Below are positions 58,196 through 64,000 of a stretch of 64,000 nt of DNA, one piece after another. Under the pieces are notes generated by a model that was given only the letters and a program-made list of their open reading frames with translations, made no database searches and had not been told where the DNA came from. Numbering within the stretch: the stretch's first letter is position 1; the number at the start of each line of letters is the position of its first letter. The stretch is from Nemertoderma westbladi. Lineage: Eukaryota > Xenacoelomorpha > Nemertodermatida > Nemertodermatidae. The position numbers and the translations under genes were made by a program. The stretch covers positions 1 to 64,000 of the forward strand of contig JAUCBJ010003511.1 in the NCBI GenBank assembly GCA_032718475.1. The letters are read 5' to 3'.

Positions 58196-60523
58196 GCATA
58201 ATGACTAATAATGTGGATACAGCGCCATATACCGTAACACAATTGGTTAGGGAGAGATGACAGGTTACAAGCCACAGAAGTTAGGGACTGCCAGAGGGGA
58301 TAATAGATTGCCAATGGTGGGGCAATTTTTTGTGGTGATACATTTGAATGGGCAGTTAATTTTATATAAGGTTCCTTTATTGGTGGGCTTTGTGGAGTTT
58401 GTATAGTTGGACTATCTGGTGTTGTGGGGGTTGAAATAGTTGGCCTATCTGGTGTTGTGGTGGTTGGATTAGTTGGCCTATCTGGTGTTGTGGGGGTTGG
58501 ATTAGTTGGCCTATCTGGTGTTGTGGAGGTTGGATTAGTTGGCCTATCTGGTGTTGTGGAGGTTGGGATAGTTGGCCTATCTGGTGTAGTGGGGGTTATT
58601 GGAGGTGTTAATAGGAGCTGATGTAGAGCATTATGGGCAGCTAATACATTTTTAACCCCAAACTTAGAGTCTATGCAAGCGATTTTTTCTGAGTGTGCTA
58701 AATAGAACGATGCAGCTTTCTGAGTTTCTTCGTCAAAACCCATAGCTGCAGTCTCTAACAACTTGCGACAAGCCGTGGGAGTTAAATTGTGGTATGGAAT
58801 TTCGGGGAATGTGTCGTAAAGTCTCTTTAATTCCTGTCCAGGGCTAATGAATTGCTTACCTACTGTATTTAGAAAGACATATTTTAGATCATTAGCAATA
58901 TCTACAGATTTGGGTTGCATTCGAACGATTTTAGGTCTAATATTTTCAGTATAGAATAAAGTTTCATCATAGAGATCATCTGATAAGCCAAAATGGGCAA
59001 GCAACTCAGCAACAGCAACAACATACCATCCCCACAGAATTTAGGTTGCCCCCCACGACGAAACTCAGAAAGCTGTCAAGTGCTCACAACCATCGGTCTT
59101 TGTACTTCTAGAACCATAAGGGGGGCCATGAGGGACCTCATATCAAGCAACAACAAGAACAAGAACAACAAGACTTAGAGAAGGGCTCACAACAAGAAGG
59201 TAATCTGTCCTATTTATTTGTTTTTGGCGTAGTAAATTTTGTTTTGCTAATTCAACTTGCTCCTTAACATTACTATCTGTTATAATACGTATAGTTTCTC
59301 GTGGATCTCTATCTACAAACTTTTCATAGTCCTCTATCCTACGTTGTATAATTAACTCATCCTCTTCATAACTCTTACTTATGAGGTTAGAAATACTCGA
59401 CTTTTGGAAGGCTTGGTGAGCATCTAAACAATCTTTAAATTGGTCCCACAATGAGTCAGGTTTTATTCTAAAGTGGCCTTACTCGTTTATTCTGAACTTC
59501 ATGTACTTCTTTAAGTTTTTTAATGGATACTTAATACTCTCTGCAGTCATTCCTAATTCCTTAAGCTTGTATAAATACTCATCTACATAGTGTGTATTCC
59601 TCATGTTTTTTACCGGTTCGGTCATTTATATAGCTTGCGATTTTAAGTACGTCATAGGATTGGGATAACTTTTGGATAACTTTGCCCCCCCCCCCCAGAT
59701 TTCCCTTCCATCCTATTACATTCTGAAAGGTAAAACCTATTAACAGATGGTGCTTTGTCCAGGTTGAAACGTTTATATAGTCCAGCATTTTGAATTTTAG
59801 ATTTTGTTGACCCTTCCCCCCATGATATAGATGGTTCTGATAGATGTTCTTGATTTTCTGTTCTTAATTTTTTCGGTGAGTTTTGAGGACTTTCACTAAA
59901 GCTAGTATCAGAATCCGAGTCAAATATACGACACTTTCTTTTATGATTTATTTTTATTAATAGTTTATTTGGTGAACTTGGAGGGGCATAGGAACAAGAG
60001 GGTGGCACATCAAGACCAATCAGTGGTGAATGCACATTTACCACAGATGGACGATCAGTGGAGGTGCAGGCTGATGTTTCATGCTTTAATGTAGCACCTG
60101 CAGAGTTATCTATGTTAGTCGTATCAATATCAACCTCATATCTTTTTAAAAAGCTACAGAGCTTTACAACACTGATCCCACCACCCGCAAGTATTTCTCC
60201 TACCACCTCCACTATATTTCCAAGGGAAATAGAAATATTACCCTAAGGTTTTCTACTTCTTCCACATCAGTATTATTAGTATTCTTGGGGAAATTTTTAT
60301 CAAGTCTGGCCTTTTGGTACAACCTACCTACTTCTTCCTGTGAAAACTTACTGTACTTAGCTCTATTAGCTTAACACTACAAGCTGTACTTAGCTTAACA
60401 CTTGCTCTCACCTGGCATCAGGGTGTGGTGCTTGAGGTGGCTTAATAAGTATTGTGTGGGTTCTTTGAACGAACAACCATCAACGGGACAAACAAGGTAG
60501 GTACGATTTTTGTGAGGTGCCAT
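58189..60523 (-). pseudogene. C2H2 zinc finger plus tyrosine-recombinase-like gene remnant
   Basis: Exon 1 (60523-60412) starts with ATG and has YLVCPVDGCSFKEP ... HLKHH, one C2H2 finger, with donor GTGAGA. A next piece after TTTTCACAG near 60341 is EEVGRLYQKARLDKNF. The 60212-59652 frame is Ser/Pro-rich and disordered. Then EYLYKLKELGMTAESIKYPL and LWDQFKDCLDAHQAFQKSSI resemble a recombinase core-binding domain. The 59004-58189 frame has YVFLNTVGKQFI, LTPTACRKLLETAAMGF (Arg codon 58765-58767) and ASFYLAHSEK (His 58693-58695), like the R...H-x-x of Crypton-type recombinases. Where Tyr is expected it reads DSKFG, then a TTPDRPTNPTS repeat. Frames are broken. Confidence 0.45.
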
Positions 60524-61190
60524 TTGTAAATTCGGAGAAACGTATATGCAGTCAAACAAGAAGGAGTAACTTTGAAGGAATGAGTTGAAAATTAAAACAA
60601 GAAAGATACAATTTGGAGGACCGAGTTAACAATTTAGAGAAATGTAGACATAGTCAAACGTCAGTAGGTGGAGAGATGAAACAGCTGAGGTGATGGAAAC
60701 TTGCTTTAGACCTAATAGTTAATGTTTGCCGTTTGCAGATTAGAGCTTGAGTTAGAACAATTTACTTTTTTATTGAGAATAATAATAGATATAATTTAGC
60801 TATACAGTAATATAATTTAATTTAGCATAATTTAATTTATTATTAAGCAACCGATGGCGGCTGTCCATAATGGTTATGGGTATTTTGAATTGTGACCCTA
60901 CAGTTTGTTATATTTATAGCAGGTGCCTTCGACATAATTAGATTATATAACCTATACCGATAAGTTTAAAAATATAGTTTTAATAAAAATTTACTAATTG
61001 CGTTTACTAATATATCTGTACGGTAGTTTCTGAAAGGAGAACAGGTCTTGAACAAGTGTAAGTCTGTTAAATAGGATGTACTAATACTGTAATTATCCAA
61101 TCACAGGCCCCAATGGACTGTTGTAATACATTGAATGCTGGGCGGGGAGGCTAGTTACTGGGTTAGTCTATCAAATAAAAACCAATATTG
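60524..61190. other. No recognisable gene; upstream of the zinc-finger exon
   Basis: This stretch would hold the promoter of the minus-strand gene. I see no clear core promoter motif. It is AT-rich. Confidence 0.35.
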
Positions 61191-61191
61191 C

Positions 61192-61440
61192 TTATATTGG
61201 GTAGTTAGGCCCCTACCTATATCCAATCACAGGGTTATATTGGGTAGTTAGGCCCCTATCTATATCCAATCACAGGGTTATATTGGGTAGTTAGGCCCAA
61301 CCTATATCCAATCACAGGGTTATATTGGGTAGTTAGGCCCCAACCTATATCCAATCACAGGGTTATATTGGGTAGTTAGGCCCCAACCTATATCCAATCA
61401 CAGGGTTATAATGGGTAGTTAGGCCCCAACCTATATCTAA
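61192..61440. repeat. 43-bp tandem repeat, nearly six units
   Basis: Units contain TTATATTGGGTAGTTAGGCC and CCAACCTATATCCAATCACA. They are nearly identical; the first two units carry CCCCTACC or CCCCTATC. CCAAT-like ATATCCAATCACA recurs in every unit. Confidence 0.95.
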
Positions 61441-61741
61441 ATTGCTTTAATACAATGGATATTAAATCAAATGATGTACAGTATTTCATTGTATCAACTG
61501 ATAATTAATAATGTCGATTACAGCACGTCCAATTTATGTGTATCTTAAATAATGTATAGAGCACGTGCGACTTAACTTGTACCTGGATGTCTCATTCAAT
61601 AATATAGTTAATGAACATAATTTTGAAAAAAATGAATGAAAAAATGAATTTAATTCGACAGACCCCAATTGTATAACCCTGTGTTGAAGAAGGGACAGCG
61701 TTTTTGACACAAGCATTGAAGCGAGGTAGTCTGCTGTTTCA

Positions 61742-61820
61742 AACAGCGTGGTGTAGCGGTCTGTATGGGTTGTCGGCAACTGATAAACACTGGTTTAATT
61801 CCCATCGCGGTGACTTCACA
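61742..61820 (+). ncRNA. tRNA-like pol III promoter (SINE head or tRNA pseudogene)
   Basis: TGGTGTAGCGG (61749-61759) fits the pol III A box and GGTTTAATTCC (61792-61802) fits the B box; 32 bases lie between them, as in tRNA genes. The flanks do not pair as an acceptor stem, so an intact tRNA is unlikely. A tRNA-derived SINE head is the better reading; no simple tail was located. Confidence 0.45.
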
Positions 61821-61969
61821 TTTAGTTAATATTATTTTCATAATCAATAATTATTTAATAAGAATTACTTATAGGAATGTAGTCCGATAATTCTGGCCAG
61901 AACCGGAACGTCAATTAAATTTAAGAAAAGTCCGCGGACGACCGGCTAATTAGAGGGCTGGAGGGAGGA

Positions 61970-62016
61970 GGTGGGGGGGGGGGGGGGGGGGGTGGGAGGG
62001 GGGGGGGGTGGGGTGG
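61970..62016 (+). repeat. Long G-rich tract
   Basis: Nearly 45 bases of G interrupted by single T or A, giving several G runs of four or more. It is a strong G-quadruplex candidate on this strand. Proline-rich open frames on the other strand are by-products. Confidence 0.9.
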
Positions 62017-62409
62017 CGCGTTGGAGGTCCTGAGGGTCTTATATGAAAGGTATTTCCGAAGTATTATCGAGTTCGAATTCAAACAGTACAGTTCATATAA
62101 ATTAATGAGTATTGCATTGGAAAAGGTTTGTACGTAATTTTGGACTTTCATCTATTTGTAGTATATGAACTAATGTTTATGTGTACCTGAGTATGAAAAA
62201 TATATCAACAATAATACATCTTGTTGCAATGGAAACATGTTGCTAGGAAAAATCCATGAAATTGAACGTTTTCCACATATAACATAACAATAACTTATAA
62301 CAATAAATAAGCTAAGATTACAAAATACAGTTCGTTTTGGACAAAATAGACCTGCATAGCACATAACAGCAGTGTAGAGAAATATAACTTAAAACAAGTT
62401 AGTTATAAC

Positions 62410-62525
62410 TCAGTCCATCTCATCATCCATGGCGGTTTTGGCCGCATTTGTGACCGCGTTTGAGACCGCGGTTTCGGCTACAGTATTGGCCGCATTTGTC
62501 GCCCCCGTTGTTGTCGCCGTGGCAT
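62410..62525 (-). CDS. Ala/Thr-rich terminal exon candidate
   Basis: After an acceptor-like CCCCTATAG the minus strand reads DATATTTGATNAANTVAETA then VSNAVTNAAKTAMDDEMD and TGA at 62410-62412. Its GC content is clearly above the flanking AT-rich DNA. The regular spacing of Ala and Thr/Asn suggests an amphipathic helix. There is no family assignment and no upstream exon was identified, so it could also be a short GC-rich accident. Confidence 0.35.
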
Positions 62526-63224
62526 CTATAGGGGAGTATCATTATTATTTTAGCTAAAACTATTGCGTTGGGTAAATGTTCAACATAATATTATATTTAT
62601 ATAGCATGATAATGATAATGTAGAATGAAAGGGGAACCGATTCATGTAAATATATTATTTAATAAATATATCAAGTTATAGAACATAATAGTTTTTGAAC
62701 GTGTATAGCAAGTGTGATACAATACGACATGCAAAGTACAATTTATAAAACATATTAGTTATTGGACTTTTATTAGCAATGTCATATATATTAAATATAT
62801 GTGTACGACTTACAAAACATATACTTGAGAAATATAAACATGGTTGTCAGTGTTTCAATCAGTCGGTCAGTATGTTTCTTTGTTGATCAGTCTATTAGTT
62901 GGTCTGTCTGTTCGTCGATTATTCTGTCGAATTAATATATCAATCGTTGGTCTGTCTATCACTCCATTGACAGGAGATTGACGCAAGTTACAGCTGCCGG
63001 CATCGGCACGTTAAAACGACTAGATATATCGCGCCGCGACCTCGAGACGCCAGATGCGCCTCTCGAGAGTGCCAATGGATATACTCTACCCTTAGTTTTC
63101 TTTTGGGTTTTATTTTCTTCTTCGGGTTTATCCCCGAATCCCTTCCGTTCATTATCTATCTATGTATGTATCTATGTATTCTTTATGTATGGCGCAACGG
63201 CCACAGAACTCAGTTACAACAACC

Positions 63225-63520
63225 CTATTCCGGGCCTTTCCCCATGCTTAAACCCGGACCCAAAACTTTTGAAATAAAGGTAGGGCGACGATGAAACACG
63301 GTCTCGGTCGACCGCCTTAAAATCGCCCACGGCGTAGCGTCAACCGACATGCCCGCAATAACGCACAAACCACAGCCCGCCCCACAACCGACAGTCATTC
63401 CACAAACCCCGGCCACATCTCGCTCGGGATGAAACCTCATCAGCCAGACCGATTTGCCCCATAAACTCAGGATGTTAGTGCTGGGGGGGGGGGGGGGGGG
63501 GGGCATGTAGCGTTCCCTCG
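63225..63520. other. GC-rich stretch with a poly-G tract
   Basis: The GC-rich region 63300-63480 is followed by about 20 G at 63484-63503. Open frames here lack recognisable domains. The CTCGAGACGC/GCGCCTCTCGAG hairpin-like stretch near 63041-63068 lies just upstream. Confidence 0.4.
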
Positions 63521-63683
63521 ACCAGGATTCGCACCCTCACCAAGAGGACATAACTGAGTCCGAGCATTATAATTATCATACTGACTGCCCTATGGTACTG
63601 CTGTACATACTGACTCACGGCAACTGATACCAGTAGCCTTCTCTGCACAATTTATATTTGATTATAATAATATAATCTTGGTA

Positions 63684-63875
63684 TTACGATTCCTCATTTT
63701 TGATGGGATTGTCATCGGTAAATTGTCTAGTTCTGATGCGGGACCTGTCCCAAGATTTCTTGCTGGGGACAAGTGGCGCAACCTGGTCAACGGAAGGGGG
63801 AATGTTAGTATGGGGTGCAGCTGTAACCGGTGGGTGGTGAATAAAAGGTTCAGTGTCAATATCTGACTCAGACAT
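63684..63875 (-). CDS. Hypothetical N-terminal exon
   Basis: ATG at 63875 begins MSESDIDTEPFIHHPPVTAA, continues with a Pro-rich segment and SKKSWDRSRIRTRQFTDDN, and stops at 63684. An acidic start with a basic end suggests a short disordered N-terminus of a transposon or host protein. There is no recognised family. Confidence 0.3.
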   Translation of the reverse strand: MSESDIDTEPFIHHPPVTAAPHTNIPPSVDQVAPLVPSKKSWDRSRIRTRQFTDDNPIKNEES

Positions 63876-64000
63876 TATGTCAAGTTAATGTAATCTATGC
63901 ACAAATAGTATGTTGCAACTACAAAGACCCAAAGAAAGTTGCTATGGACTACTGTTTAATAGGAAGGAATTGTCACTCTGAATTCCACGATTGGTGTGCG

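Noticed and set aside
61742-61820. Functional tRNA gene
   Set aside because: A and B boxes are present but I cannot pair an acceptor stem, so I call only a tRNA-like promoter.
61921-62151. Proline-rich open frame
   Set aside because: It is the reverse translation of the G-rich tract at 61970-62016.
63225-63506. Open frame starting with a proline run
   Set aside because: Its start is the complement of a poly-G tract, and the rest has no recognisable domain.

Overview
The window reads as nuclear DNA of an invertebrate animal, probably marine; the phylum cannot be fixed from sequence alone. Evidence: AT-rich, intron-style AG/GT boundaries around short exons, no bacterial gene organisation, many mini- and microsatellites, recurrent TAGGCCTA-type words, and a broad metazoan transposon set (BEL/Pao, CR1-like and RTE-like LINEs, Penelope-like, Transib/RAG1-like, Helitron-like, Polinton-type PolB, tyrosine recombinase, piggyBac-like and Tc1/mariner-like non-autonomous elements). 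No complete host gene is recognisable. Almost every recognisable coding stretch is a broken transposon gene.

Layout. 0-7 kb: two copies of a piggyBac-like MITE carrying poly-G hairpins, a decayed R2/NeSL-like N-terminus with a structured RNA candidate upstream, a 20-bp minisatellite, and a foldback element that holds two younger insertions. 7-16 kb: an exon of an unnamed family recurring four times in the window, a BEL/Pao RT fragment, a DDE-type transposase fragment and a 2.4-kb Tc1/mariner-type element with TA duplications. 16-20 kb: gene-poor. 20-25 kb: BEL/Pao gag-protease remnant, a small zinc-finger exon, a 27-bp repeat encoding a lysine-rich protein, and a 0.6-kb ATAGC/ATTGC array. 25-31 kb: gene-poor.

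31-41 kb is the densest part: a Penelope-like RT fragment, a nearly complete Transib/RAG1-like transposase (minus strand) with one in-frame stop, and a Helitron-like Rep plus PIF1-like helicase split by an RTE LINE tail. 44-52 kb is a mosaic in which about 1.7 kb (BEL/Pao integrase end, Polinton-like PolB piece, LINE 5' end) occurs twice about 3.2 kb apart; the second LINE copy continues through endonuclease into reverse transcriptase with one stop between them.

52-64 kb holds foldback hairpins, several tandem repeats, a C2H2 plus tyrosine-recombinase-like gene remnant (minus strand, 58.2-60.5 kb), a tRNA-like SINE promoter, long G tracts and two small exon candidates. These genes do not form one pathway; the organising theme is nested insertion, duplication and decay of mobile elements. 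Family assignments come from motif recognition without database searches.
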